Source: Lachnospiraceae bacterium NK3A20 (GTDB lineage: Bacteria > Bacillota > Clostridia > Lachnospirales > Lachnospiraceae). Taken from it: a stretch of 60,947 nucleotides of DNA. Made by a program: the position numbers and the translations under genes. Where the stretch lies: positions 1-60,947 of the forward strand of contig FNQX01000025.1 in the NCBI GenBank assembly GCA_900107575.1, written 5' to 3'. Shown piece after piece: positions 44,648-52,356 of the stretch. Each line of letters begins with the position of its first letter. Within the stretch, counting starts at the first letter, position 1. The notes beneath the pieces were generated by a model, which saw only the letters and a program-made list of their open reading frames with translations, did no database searches and was not told the DNA's origin.

Positions 44648-45652
44648 ATGGCAAAAATAGATCTGACAGGAAGAGATTTTCTGAAGCTCCTCGATTTCTC
44701 CGCAGAGGAGATCCGTTACCTCGTGGATCTGGCGGCGGATTTCAAGGCGAAGAAGGCAGCCTTCACGCCGGTGGACAAGCTGCGCGGCAGGAATGTCGCC
44801 CTGATCTTCGAGAAGACTTCGACGAGGACCCGCTGCTCCTTCGAGGTAGCGGCGCACGATCTCGGCATGGGCACGACCTATCTCGACCCTTCCGGATCGC
44901 AGATCGGCAAAAAGGAGTCCATCGCGGACACAGCCTGCGTGCTCTCCCAGATGTTCGACGGCATCGAATACCGGGGCTTCGGGCAGGAGATCGTCGAGGA
45001 GCTGGCGAAATACGCCTCTGTTCCCGTCTGGAACGGCCTTACGAATGAATATCATCCCACGCAGATGCTGGCAGACCTTCTGACCATCAGGGAGCATTTC
45101 GGCAGAGTGGAGGGCATCCGCCTTTCCTATTACGGAGACGCGAGGTACAACACAGGCAACTCCCTCATGGTGCTGGGCGCCAAGATGGGCATGCACATCA
45201 CCCTCTGCTCCAACCGGAAATATTTCCCCAATGAGGCTCTTGTGGAAACCTGCAGAGCTCTTGCACAGGAATCCGACGGCAGCATCACGCTGACAGAGGA
45301 TGTGCAGGAGGCAGCCCGCGGCGCGGATGTATTCTATACGGACGTGTGGGTATCCATGGGCGAGCCGGAAGAGGTATGGCAGGAGCGAATCCGCGACCTT
45401 ACGCCGTATCGCGTCACGATGGACCTTCTGAATCAGGGAAGCGAAGACGCGATCTTCATGCACTGCCTGCCCGCGTTTCACGACCTGCACACCGGTACAG
45501 GCAAGCTCATCCATGACAAATACGGCCTCACCGAAATGGAAGTGACGGATGAGGCATTCGAGAGCGGGAAGTCTGTTGTTTTCCAGGAGGCAGGGAACCG
45601 CATGCATACGATCAAGGCCGTCATGGCGGCGACGCTGGGCTACAGGGAATAG
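44648..45652 (+). CDS. argF: Ornithine carbamoyltransferase
   Basis: This 334-residue enzyme makes citrulline from ornithine and carbamoyl phosphate. [15 protein letters not shown] near 55-69 contains the carbamoyl-phosphate STRTR site. [13 protein letters not shown] near 134-146 and [10 protein letters not shown] near 270-279 (HCLP, ornithine side) are diagnostic, and the length matches OTCs. It could serve arginine synthesis or catabolic ADI pathways. Without neighbouring arcA or arcC, the biosynthetic role is more likely. Its own promoter and leader precede it, and birA follows 32 bases later. Confidence 0.96.
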   Translation: MAKIDLTGRDFLKLLDFSAEEIRYLVDLAADFKAKKAAFTPVDKLRGRNVALIFEKTSTRTRCSFEVAAHDLGMGTTYLDPSGSQIGKKESIADTACVLSQMFDGIEYRGFGQEIVEELAKYASVPVWNGLTNEYHPTQMLADLLTIREHFGRVEGIRLSYYGDARYNTGNSLMVLGAKMGMHITLCSNRKYFPNEALVETCRALAQESDGSITLTEDVQEAARGADVFYTDVWVSMGEPEEVWQERIRDLTPYRVTMDLLNQGSEDAIFMHCLPAFHDLHTGTGKLIHDKYGLTEMEVTDEAFESGKSVVFQEAGNRMHTIKAVMAATLGYRE

Positions 45653-45684
45653 GAATCAGCTGACAGAGAGTGTGTATCATCACG

Positions 45685-46695
45685 ATGAAAGAGAAGATTT
45701 TAAGAATACTGCGGGAGGCTGACGGCTACGTTTCCGGGCAGAGCCTGTGTGAGCTCTTAGGCGTCTCCCGGACGGCGGTGTGGAAGAACATCGGCCAGCT
45801 CCGTGCGGAAGGCTATCAGATCGAGGCCGTGACCAACAAGGGCTACCGGCTCGAGGAGAAGGGCATGGACGTGCTGAATGAGGAGGAGCTGAACGCCGTC
45901 TGGAACACCCGCTGGGCAGGGCGGCCGCTGATTTACAAAAAAGAGACAGGCTCCTCCAACGATGACATCATGAAACTCGCAGATGAAGGCTATCCGCAGG
46001 GCACGCTCGTCGTCACTTCCTGCCAGACGGCCGGCAAGGGGAGAAGGGGCAGAACCTGGCTCTCTCCGCCGGAAGGCAACGTGTACATGAGCATCCTCCT
46101 CAGACCCCACATGCCGGCAAACAAGGCGCCGCAGTGCACGCTCGTCTGTGCGCTCGCGCTGTATCAGGCGGCTGAGGAGCTGCCGCACGGGGAGAACGTG
46201 ATCTTCGGAATCAAGTGGCCGAATGACCTCGTCGTCTCGGTGGATGGCGGACCGTTTAAGAAAATCGTCGGCATCCTCACGGAAATGCGCATGGAGGAGA
46301 CAGAGATCCGCGACGTCACGATCGGCGTCGGCGTGAACGTCAACATGCCCTCCGTCCCGGAAGAGGTGCAGGAAACGGCGGCGACCATGATGGCAGCCCT
46401 GGGATACAAGGTGACGAGGGCGGCCTTCGCCGCTTCCTGCTGGCGGCATTTCGAGGATGACTATGACATCTTCGAGCAGGCAGAGAGCTTCGCGCAGCTC
46501 AAGGCGGAGTATGAAAAGGCACTCGTCAACATCGGCAGGAAGGTGCGCGTCCTCGATCCCCGTGGGGAATACATGGGAGAAGCGACGGGCATCACGGACA
46601 ACGGCGAACTCATCGTTATCGCGGATGGAGACGGCAGTAAGAGGCATATCGGCAGCGGCGAGATCTCCGTACGCGGCGTCATGGGGTACGTGTAG
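45685..46695 (+). CDS. birA: Bifunctional biotin ligase / biotin operon repressor
   Basis: A 336-residue protein. An N-terminal winged helix (SGQSLCELLGVSRTAVWKNIGQL, about 17-39) would bind biotin operators. The central ligase domain shows ETGSSNDD near 93, the biotinyl-AMP loop GKGRRGRTW near 118, and GIKWPNDL near 179 with the catalytic Lys region. A C-terminal SH3-like domain ends the protein (GEYMGEATGITDNGELIV). I chose ATG 45685; the GTG-type start at 45670 lacks a ribosome binding site. It probably shares the argF transcript. It would charge acetyl-CoA or pyruvate carboxylase carrier proteins. Confidence 0.94.
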   Translation: MKEKILRILREADGYVSGQSLCELLGVSRTAVWKNIGQLRAEGYQIEAVTNKGYRLEEKGMDVLNEEELNAVWNTRWAGRPLIYKKETGSSNDDIMKLADEGYPQGTLVVTSCQTAGKGRRGRTWLSPPEGNVYMSILLRPHMPANKAPQCTLVCALALYQAAEELPHGENVIFGIKWPNDLVVSVDGGPFKKIVGILTEMRMEETEIRDVTIGVGVNVNMPSVPEEVQETAATMMAALGYKVTRAAFAASCWRHFEDDYDIFEQAESFAQLKAEYEKALVNIGRKVRVLDPRGEYMGEATGITDNGELIVIADGDGSKRHIGSGEISVRGVMGYV

Positions 46696-46729
46696 AAGAT
46701 AGAAACAAATCTGCGTTGTGCAATCTTTT

Positions 46730-46748
46730 CGAATTCCTCGCACGGATG
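46730..46748. repeat. Partial hairpin repeat
   Basis: CGAATTCCTCGCACGGATG repeats the right flank of the pfkA-leader element (40483-40501). The left arm is degraded (GCAATCTTTT), so the hairpin is lost. Nearby TAGTTTGCA and GGTAGTAAAG (46800-46822) also resemble the pfkA promoter region at 40416-40442. Confidence 0.6.
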
Positions 46749-46842
46749 ATGCAGATATGCTGCGCTGAGTGTGGGGTTGATGCTCTGCGAACGTCTGCAT
46801 AGTAGTTTGCAGGGTAGTAAAGAAAATGAGGTGAATCAGAAA

Positions 46843-47223
46843 GTGACAGATCAGGAACAGATGGAGGACAGGAAATACCGCATCGTCCTCTGCGGCGCGA
46901 GCGCTTACGATAAAAAATATTATTTCAACCCGAATTTCAAGGATCTGCCGGAGAACATCCAGGAAGAGCTTCGGGTTCTCTGCGTCCTCTTCACGAACGA
47001 GGCCGGCGGGATTTTCACGGTGGGGTTCACGCCGGAGGGCGAGGTCGTCATGGACACACAGGCAACAGAGGGGGATCTCTTGTACGATGAGATCGGCGCT
47101 GGCCTTACCATCAAGAAGATCCGTCAGCAGAAACAGGAGCTGTTCCAGGCAGTTTCCGTTTTCTACAAGGTGCGTTTCCTGCACATGAATCCCTCGGACC
47201 TTCTCGAGGATGACGAAGATTAG
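46843..47223 (+). CDS. Conserved small Clostridial protein, unknown function (DUF6145-like)
   Basis: A 126-residue acidic, soluble protein without membrane segments or cysteine clusters. The start KYRIVLCGASAYDKKYYFNPNFKDLPENIQEELRVL and the phrase FTNEAGGIFTVGFTPEGEV suggest a compact alpha/beta domain. I recall a Lachnospiraceae family of this type (DUF6145) next to dus genes, but cannot check it. The start is uncertain: GTG 46843 is preceded by GAGGTG at nine bases, and ATG 46861 is the alternative. The dus gene begins 19 bases downstream, so a joint transcript is likely. No function is claimed. Confidence 0.75.
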   Translation: MTDQEQMEDRKYRIVLCGASAYDKKYYFNPNFKDLPENIQEELRVLCVLFTNEAGGIFTVGFTPEGEVVMDTQATEGDLLYDEIGAGLTIKKIRQQKQELFQAVSVFYKVRFLHMNPSDLLEDDED

Positions 47224-47241
47224 ATCACAGAGGTGCGAATC

Positions 47242-48210
47242 ATGCAGTTTCAGATCGGCAGTGTGACGATACCGAATCAGACCGTATTGGGGCCAATGGC
47301 AGGGGTAACTGACCTGCCATTTCGTCTGTTGTGCCAGGAAATGGGCGCGGGTCTGACCGTGTCGGAGATGATCAGCGCGAAGGCACTGATTTTCCACAAT
47401 GCGAAAACAGAAGAACTCATGCAGACTCGTGCAAAAGAGCGCCCGTATTCTCTGCAGATCTTCGGTCATGAGCCGGAGGTGATGGCGGAGGCGGTGGAGC
47501 TGCTCCAGGATAAACCGTTCGATATTCTGGACATCAACATGGGCTGCCCCGTACCGAAGGTTGTGAATAATGGCGAAGGCAGCGCCCTCATGAAGGACCC
47601 CACGCTCATTGAGAAGATCGTGGCAGCCTGCGCTCAGCATACCCCGCGCCCCGTGACGGTGAAGATGCGGCTTGGCTTCGACAAAGAGCACATCAATGTC
47701 GTAGACTGCGCAAAGGCAGCGGAAGCCGGCGGCGCGAAGGCAATCGCCGTGCATGGCAGGACGAGGTCGCAGCTCTATCGGGGAGAGGCCGACTGGCAGC
47801 CAATCGTGGATGTCGTGAAGGCCGTGAAGATCCCCGTCATCGGAAACGGAGATGTGAAGAATGGGCCTTCGGCGAGGCGCCTCCTTCAGGAGAGCGGCTG
47901 CGCGGCCGTCATGATCGCGAGGGCAGCCGACGGCAATCCCTGGATCTTCCGGGAGGTGGTACACTACCTGGAAACCGGACAAGAGAGTGAGAAGCCATCG
48001 AACAAAGAGATCATTGCGATGATACGAAGGCACGCTGCCTTGACAGAAGAGATCAAGGGAGAGAAACGGGGAATTCTCGAGATGCGCCGCCACGCAGCCT
48101 GCTATCTGCAGGGCTTCCCCGGGGCGTCGCACCTTCGCCAGGAGATCAATCAGGTCACAACCTTTCGTGAGCTCGATGCCCTGCTCGCCAGAGAATTTCC
48201 GTACGCCTGA
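47242..48210 (+). CDS. dus: tRNA-dihydrouridine synthase (DusB-like)
   Basis: A 322-residue FMN enzyme reducing uridines in tRNA loops. The flavin-binding start is TVLGPMAGVTDLPFRLLCQEMGAG. ILDINMGCPVPKVVNNGEGSALM near 97-119 contains the catalytic Cys loop, and AIAVHGRTRSQLYRGEADW, IPVIGNGDV and MIARAADGNPWIF are all standard. ATG 47242 is chosen because AGAGGTG precedes it, rather than GTG 47233. The C-terminal helical bundle is shorter than in E. coli DusA, as usual for Firmicute DusB types. The exact uridine target is not assignable. Confidence 0.94.
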   Translation: MQFQIGSVTIPNQTVLGPMAGVTDLPFRLLCQEMGAGLTVSEMISAKALIFHNAKTEELMQTRAKERPYSLQIFGHEPEVMAEAVELLQDKPFDILDINMGCPVPKVVNNGEGSALMKDPTLIEKIVAACAQHTPRPVTVKMRLGFDKEHINVVDCAKAAEAGGAKAIAVHGRTRSQLYRGEADWQPIVDVVKAVKIPVIGNGDVKNGPSARRLLQESGCAAVMIARAADGNPWIFREVVHYLETGQESEKPSNKEIIAMIRRHAALTEEIKGEKRGILEMRRHAACYLQGFPGASHLRQEINQVTTFRELDALLAREFPYA

Positions 48211-48249
48211 TATTTCCGCCGGAGGGCGCGTGGGAATTGCCGAAAAAGG

Positions 48250-48278
48250 TTGAACTTGCCGCGGTTATTATTTATAAT
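48250..48278 (+). promoter_or_regulatory. Promoter for greA-lysS
   Basis: -35 TTGAAC (48250-48255), 17-base spacer, consensus -10 TATAAT (48273-48278). The leader is about 105 bases. Confidence 0.7.
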
Positions 48279-48390
48279 GTTGTGCCATCGGGTACGAAAA
48301 TTATGACCCGCCCGCATTGGCAATTTTGATGAGAGATATGTGAACCGCACCGGCGGAAATTCTGATCCGCCCCGCAGGAAAGAGGTAAAA

Positions 48391-48891
48391 ATGGCAGAAG
48401 AACAGACGGCAGCGAAGAAAAATGTGATGACTTACGCAGGCCTCAAGAAATACGAGGACGAGCTGCACAATCTCAAGGTGGTCAGACGCAAGGATGTTGC
48501 CCAGAAGCTCAAAGAGGCAAGGGAGCAGGGAGACCTTTCCGAGAATGCCGAGTATGATGCTGCCAAGGACGAGCAGCGCGAGATCGAAGAGAGAATCAGC
48601 GTCATTGAGGAGATGCTCAAGAACGCCGAGGTCGTTGCAGACGACGACATCAGCGGCGACAAGGTCAGCGTTGGCTCCAAGATCGTGATCCACGACATCG
48701 AATTCGATGAGGACGTCGAGTACAAGATCGTCGGCTCTTCCGAAGCCAGCATCCTCGAGGGCAAGCTCTCAAACGAGTCCATCGTCGGCAAGGCGCTGAT
48801 CGGACACAAGGTGGGCGAGACCGTCAAAGTGGCAGCGCCCGCGGGCGAGAGCAGCTACAAAATCCTGAAAATAGAGAGATCAGAAGACTAA
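48391..48891 (+). CDS. greA: Transcription elongation factor GreA
   Basis: A 166-residue factor that rescues backtracked RNA polymerase by stimulating transcript cleavage. The N-terminal coiled coil shows MTYAGLKKYEDELHNLKVVRRKDVAQKLKEAREQGDLSENAEYDAAKDEQ, whose tip acidic pair (DLSENAEYDAAK) is the GreA signature. The FKBP-like C-domain has VGSKIVIHDIEFDEDVEYKIVGSSEA, NESIVGKALIGHKVGE and the terminal YKILKIE. ATG 48391 follows AAAGAGGTAAAA. It lies 125 bases upstream of lysS, as in many Firmicutes, and that gap carries a 14-base tandem repeat. Confidence 0.96.
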   Translation: MAEEQTAAKKNVMTYAGLKKYEDELHNLKVVRRKDVAQKLKEAREQGDLSENAEYDAAKDEQREIEERISVIEEMLKNAEVVADDDISGDKVSVGSKIVIHDIEFDEDVEYKIVGSSEASILEGKLSNESIVGKALIGHKVGETVKVAAPAGESSYKILKIERSED

Positions 48892-48901
48892 AGCGGTTTT
48901 A

Positions 48902-48990
48902 CCTTACGGCAAAGACCTTACGGAAAAGACCTTACGGCAAAGACCTTACGGCAAAGACCTTACGGCAAAGACCTTACGGTCTTAGACCGA
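48902..48990. repeat. Tandem 14-base minisatellite between greA and lysS
   Basis: Five head-to-tail units of CCTTACGGCAAAGA (the second has CGGAAAAGA) run from 48902 to 48971, then a sixth partial unit CCTTACGG. It ends in a hairpin CGGTC-TTA-GACCG (48978-48990). The period is constant and there are no spacers. Confidence 0.9.
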
Positions 48991-49016
48991 GTGGTCTTCA
49001 AATAGGAATACTATAT

Positions 49017-50561
49017 ATGGAAAATAATGAAAAGTTAAATCAGAATAAGCCAGAGCAGGACATCAACCAGCTGAAGAAGGTGCGCCGCGACAAGCTGGCG
49101 GCACTGCAGGCGGAGGGCAGGGATCCTTTTAAGATCACAACTTACGATCAGACTTTCCACACGCAGGAGATCAGGGATCGTTTCGAGGAGCTCTCGGGTG
49201 TCCTGGACGAAGAAGGCAATTACACGACAGAGCCGGAGACGGTTTCCATCGCGGGGCGCATGATGTCGAAGCGCGTCATGGGCAAGGCATCCTTCGGCAA
49301 TCTCCAGGACCGCGACGGCAGGATCCAGTTCTATGTCAGCCGCAACGATCTGGGCGATGAGGCTTATGCTGCGTTCAAGCACATGGATATCGGCGACATT
49401 GTGGGCATCAAGGGCTTCCCTTTCCGTACGCGAACGGGGGAGATCTCTGTCCACGTACAGAGTCTTACGCTCCTGTCCAAATCCCTGGAGCCGCTTCCGG
49501 AGAAGTTCCACGGACTGACCGATACCGATACGAGATACCGCCAGAGATACGTTGACCTCATCATGAATGAGGAGGTTCGCGAGACGTTCAAGAAGAGATC
49601 CGCGATCATTGCGGAAATCCGTAACTTCCTCGCGGGCAGAGATTTCATGGAGGTTGAGACGCCGATGCTGGTAGAGAACGCCGGCGGCGCTTCGGCACGT
49701 CCCTTCCTCACGCATTACAATGCGCTGAACGAGGAGAGGAAGCTTCGCATCTCCCTCGAGCTGTATCTGAAGCGCCTGATCGTCGGCGGACTCGAGAGAG
49801 TGTATGAGATCGGTCGTGTTTTCCGGAATGAGGGAACCGATACGAGACACAACCCCGAGTTCACGCTCATGGAGCTGTATCAGGCCTATACCGACTACAA
49901 CGGCATGATGGAGCTGACCGAGGCCATGTTCAAGGACATTGCCGAGAAGGTCTGCGGCACCGACAAGATCACCTACGGAGATCATACGATTGATTTCTCC
50001 AAGCCGTTCCGAAGACTCACTATGGTTGAGGCGATCAAAGAGGAGACCGGGATCGACTTCGACGCGGTGACAGGCGATGATGAGGCGAAGGCAATCGCGA
50101 GAGAGCACAACATCGAGTTCGAGGACCGCCACAAAAAGGGCGACATCGTCAACCTCTTCTTCGACGAGTACTGCGAGGACAAGATGATCCAGCCTACCTT
50201 TATCATGGATCATCCGATCGAGATCTCTCCTCTCACGAAGAAGAAACCCGACGATCCGTCCAAGGTAGAGCGTTTCGAGCTCTACATCAACGGCTGGGAG
50301 ATGTGCAATGCTTACTCCGAGCTGAATGATCCGATTGATCAGAGAGAGAGATTCGCGGCGCAGGATGCCAACGCGGCAGCAGGCGATGAGGAAGCCGAGC
50401 ACACCGACGAGGATTTCCTGCACGCAATGGAGATCGGCATGCCGCCGACCGGTGGTATCGGTTATGGCATCGACAGGCTGTGTATGTTGTTCACGAACAG
50501 CCCCGCGATCAGGGATGTACTACTGTTCCCGACATTGAAAACCGCCAAGGGAGAAAACTAA
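49017..50561 (+). CDS. lysS: Lysyl-tRNA synthetase, class II
   Basis: A 514-residue class IIb synthetase. The N-terminal OB-fold anticodon-binding domain (about 60-165) contains VSIAGRMMSKRVMGKASFGNLQDRDGRIQFYV. Motif 1 lies around RDFMEVETPMLV, motif 2 is FRNEGTDTRHNPEFTLMELYQAY near 262-284, and motif 3 is GIGYGIDRLCMLF near 481. Length and order match bacterial LysS. No T-box or lysine riboswitch is visible upstream. It is the last housekeeping gene before the AT-rich accessory island, a position often used as an insertion boundary. Confidence 0.97.
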   Translation: MENNEKLNQNKPEQDINQLKKVRRDKLAALQAEGRDPFKITTYDQTFHTQEIRDRFEELSGVLDEEGNYTTEPETVSIAGRMMSKRVMGKASFGNLQDRDGRIQFYVSRNDLGDEAYAAFKHMDIGDIVGIKGFPFRTRTGEISVHVQSLTLLSKSLEPLPEKFHGLTDTDTRYRQRYVDLIMNEEVRETFKKRSAIIAEIRNFLAGRDFMEVETPMLVENAGGASARPFLTHYNALNEERKLRISLELYLKRLIVGGLERVYEIGRVFRNEGTDTRHNPEFTLMELYQAYTDYNGMMELTEAMFKDIAEKVCGTDKITYGDHTIDFSKPFRRLTMVEAIKEETGIDFDAVTGDDEAKAIAREHNIEFEDRHKKGDIVNLFFDEYCEDKMIQPTFIMDHPIEISPLTKKKPDDPSKVERFELYINGWEMCNAYSELNDPIDQRERFAAQDANAAAGDEEAEHTDEDFLHAMEIGMPPTGGIGYGIDRLCMLFTNSPAIRDVLLFPTLKTAKGEN

Positions 50562-50682
50562 GAAGACCATGGAGGCGTAATCTCTACTGATAGTGTGGTG
50601 TTAAGGCTGTTTTGTACAACAAAATTTGAAGTAGATTTGGAATTTACGTATTTCAAACAACAGATCTACAACAAATTCACTT

Positions 50683-50710
50683 TTGATAATACGTTGTAAT
50701 AAGCTATACT
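50683..50710 (+). promoter_or_regulatory. Promoter at the start of the accessory island
   Basis: -35 TTGATA (50683-50688), 16-base spacer, -10 TATACT (50705-50710). It points into the attenuator-like leader and the truncated gene start at 50883. The gap 50562-50893 has no other recognisable gene. Confidence 0.5.
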
Positions 50711-50742
50711 AAGCCGGTTGCACAGAAAACGAATATTCCAAG

Positions 50743-50798
50743 ACCCCAAGAGGGGTACCTTTGATTTGAAAAGATTATCGAAGGTACTCCTCTTTTTT
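50743..50798 (+). terminator. Terminator with overlapping alternative hairpin (attenuator-like)
   Basis: AAGAGGGGTACCTT (50748-50761) pairs with AAGGTACTCCTCTT (50781-50794) and is followed by T4. ACCCC-AAGA-GGGGT (50743-50756) is an alternative stem that would occupy the terminator's left arm. It lies about 30 bases downstream of the predicted transcription start. Confidence 0.65.
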
Positions 50799-50882
50799 GT
50801 CGGCTTCCTCAAGGTAAGGGCATTCCTGTTACCAATCCATTTATGCAAGGAGATCTCAATAAGAGACAGGAAAGGAAAAATC

Positions 50883-50893
50883 ATGAGCGAATA
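50883..50893 (+). pseudogene. Gene-start stub interrupted by the ISL3 element
   Basis: GGAAAGGAAAAATC precedes ATG AGC GAA at 50883-50891, and the ISL3 end GGCTC begins at 50894, creating a stop codon TAG at the junction. This is probably the original start of the large island gene whose 3' part resumes beyond the IS. Confidence 0.5.
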
Positions 50894-52355
50894 GGCTCTT
50901 CAGGCATCCCTGTGGGTCAGAAATGCCACTTTTTCCTGTAATCAAACTGCTTACTGAGGCTTAGGTTTTCGGTTCGGAAGTGGTATACGGATATCAGAGC
51001 ATACGAGGTATACCATATCCATCATGTTCTGGATATTCCGAAAACCATACGCCTTGCGGATAATCAGCTTGATTTTGTTGTTCGTTGCTTCGATCCTCGC
51101 ATTGCTCAGCTTAAGGCGGATCGTGTTAAGGATGTGCTCTTTGTGTCGCTTGATCTTCTTGTAAAGTTCTTTGAAAGCGGATATTCTGCTATGACTCGCC
51201 CACCAGAGCCAATGCTTCAGATCAGCCTCCGCCTGATCAACATCGGTGGACTTCAGCAGGAGCCGAAGCGATTCTTTCAGGCGGTACGCTCTGTATAGCT
51301 GTGGATCGTTTGCCTGGATCATATCCAGTCGGATCTGTTGGTTCGCCGTAAGGTGCTCCGGAGCTTTGCCTAACGTATAGCTGGAGTCCTTGATCTCAGA
51401 TGCATTTGTCTTTGCTGCCTGAATCTTTGCGGCAATCTTGTTGTCAGCTTTCGGACGGCCACGCTTCTGAGAATTGTCTTTGTCAAGTTGCCGGGCTTTA
51501 TCATAGGCTGCACACCAGCGATCTTTGCGGACCTCATCCAGCGCGTCCATGGCCCATTCAACGACATGGAAGGGATCAACGCAGCGCTCACACTCGGGAG
51601 TAAACTCATTGACGCAGTCTGTGATCCAACGGGCTCCATCGCCGGTCACCACTTTGATACTGGCAAGCTGCTCATCGGTGAGGCCTTTGTAATTGTTCGA
51701 GCACTGATTTACCATGGCCGTCAGCCACCCAGACAACGGTGTTGGTATCATGATTTACAACGACAGTGATGTACTTGTGTCCCTTCCGGTAGCTGGTCTC
51801 ATCAATACCGATGTTCACAAGACCATTCAGACGTCGTGCACGTTCCGGTTCCAGGTCGTACAGGGCTCTGGACATACAGCTGCCGACGGTCTGCCAGTCG
51901 ATCCGCATGTAGCCCGCCACTACGCTGCGAGGCAGGTATGTGGCAAGCCACGCAACAGTCAAATCGAAGTCCCTGGTAAAGCTGCTCTGCGCATATGCCC
52001 ATGGAACGGCGGCGGTAACAACTCCATGCTCTGGGCAGGTGACGCGGTGTGTAGAAGCCTCAATCTCGACAAGGATTCCGCCGAAATCCAGACCACGCCA
52101 GACTTTCTTATTCTTAGCCTGACGGTCATATCTGGGAAGGTTCCTTCTGTTGCAGAATGGGCAGTCATCCCGATGCCATGCATCAGGACGAGCATTGATC
52201 CGCAGATGAATCACTCCATCTGCATCGTTGTAAAAGTCGTGGGACTTTACAACCGTGTGCTTGACATTGAGCAGTTTTTTACATAAGGTATCAGCAGAAG
52301 CCATCTTGGTAATCCTTTATCGTTGATGTTTGGTCGCTGATACTTTACAGGAGCC
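50894..52355 (-). mobile_element. ISL3-family insertion sequence
   Basis: The left end GGCTCTTCAGGCATC and the right end (read on the minus strand from 52355) GGCTCCTGTAAAGTATC form imperfect inverted repeats of the ISL3 type. They enclose a split transposase gene on the minus strand. The eight bases outside each end (AGCGAATA and ATGGTGGC) do not match, so no target duplication remains. This fits an insertion followed by a flanking deletion. Confidence 0.75.
50951..52304 (-). pseudogene. ISL3 transposase, frameshifted
   Basis: Two minus-strand frames together make one ISL3 DDE transposase. The first (52304-51672) has the zinc-finger start (CPFCNRRNLPRYD, CPEHG) and the first catalytic Asp region IGIDETSYRKGHKY. 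It ends shortly after VWVADGHGKSVLEQ. The second (to 50951) continues with YKGLTDEQLASIKVVTGDGARWI, then CVDPFHVVEWAMDAL, and the C-terminal IEATNNKIKLIIRKAYGFRN holding the catalytic Glu. The switch lies near 51690 and needs one base removed. ISL3 transposases are normally a single frame, so I call this inactive rather than programmed. ATG at 52304 has AAAGGA upstream. Confidence 0.85.
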
Positions 52356-52356
52356 A

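Noticed and set aside
45757-48132. Minus-strand open frame of 791 codons
   Set aside because: Spans birA, the small conserved gene and dus on the opposite strand and crosses their intergenic regions; no domain signature.
48902-48990. CRISPR array
   Set aside because: Repeats are 14 bases and directly adjacent without spacers, and no cas gene is nearby.
48892-49016. T-box or lysine riboswitch upstream of lysS
   Set aside because: The gap is short and filled by the tandem repeat; no T-box sequence or lysine aptamer core is present.
50666-50884. Small minus-strand gene of 72 codons
   Set aside because: It overlaps the promoter and terminator of the island leader, has no ribosome binding site and matches nothing I recognise.
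51672-51751. Programmed frameshift in the ISL3 transposase
   Set aside because: ISL3 transposases are normally encoded in one frame, and no slippery A/T heptamer with a downstream stem is visible. Decay or a sequencing indel is simpler.
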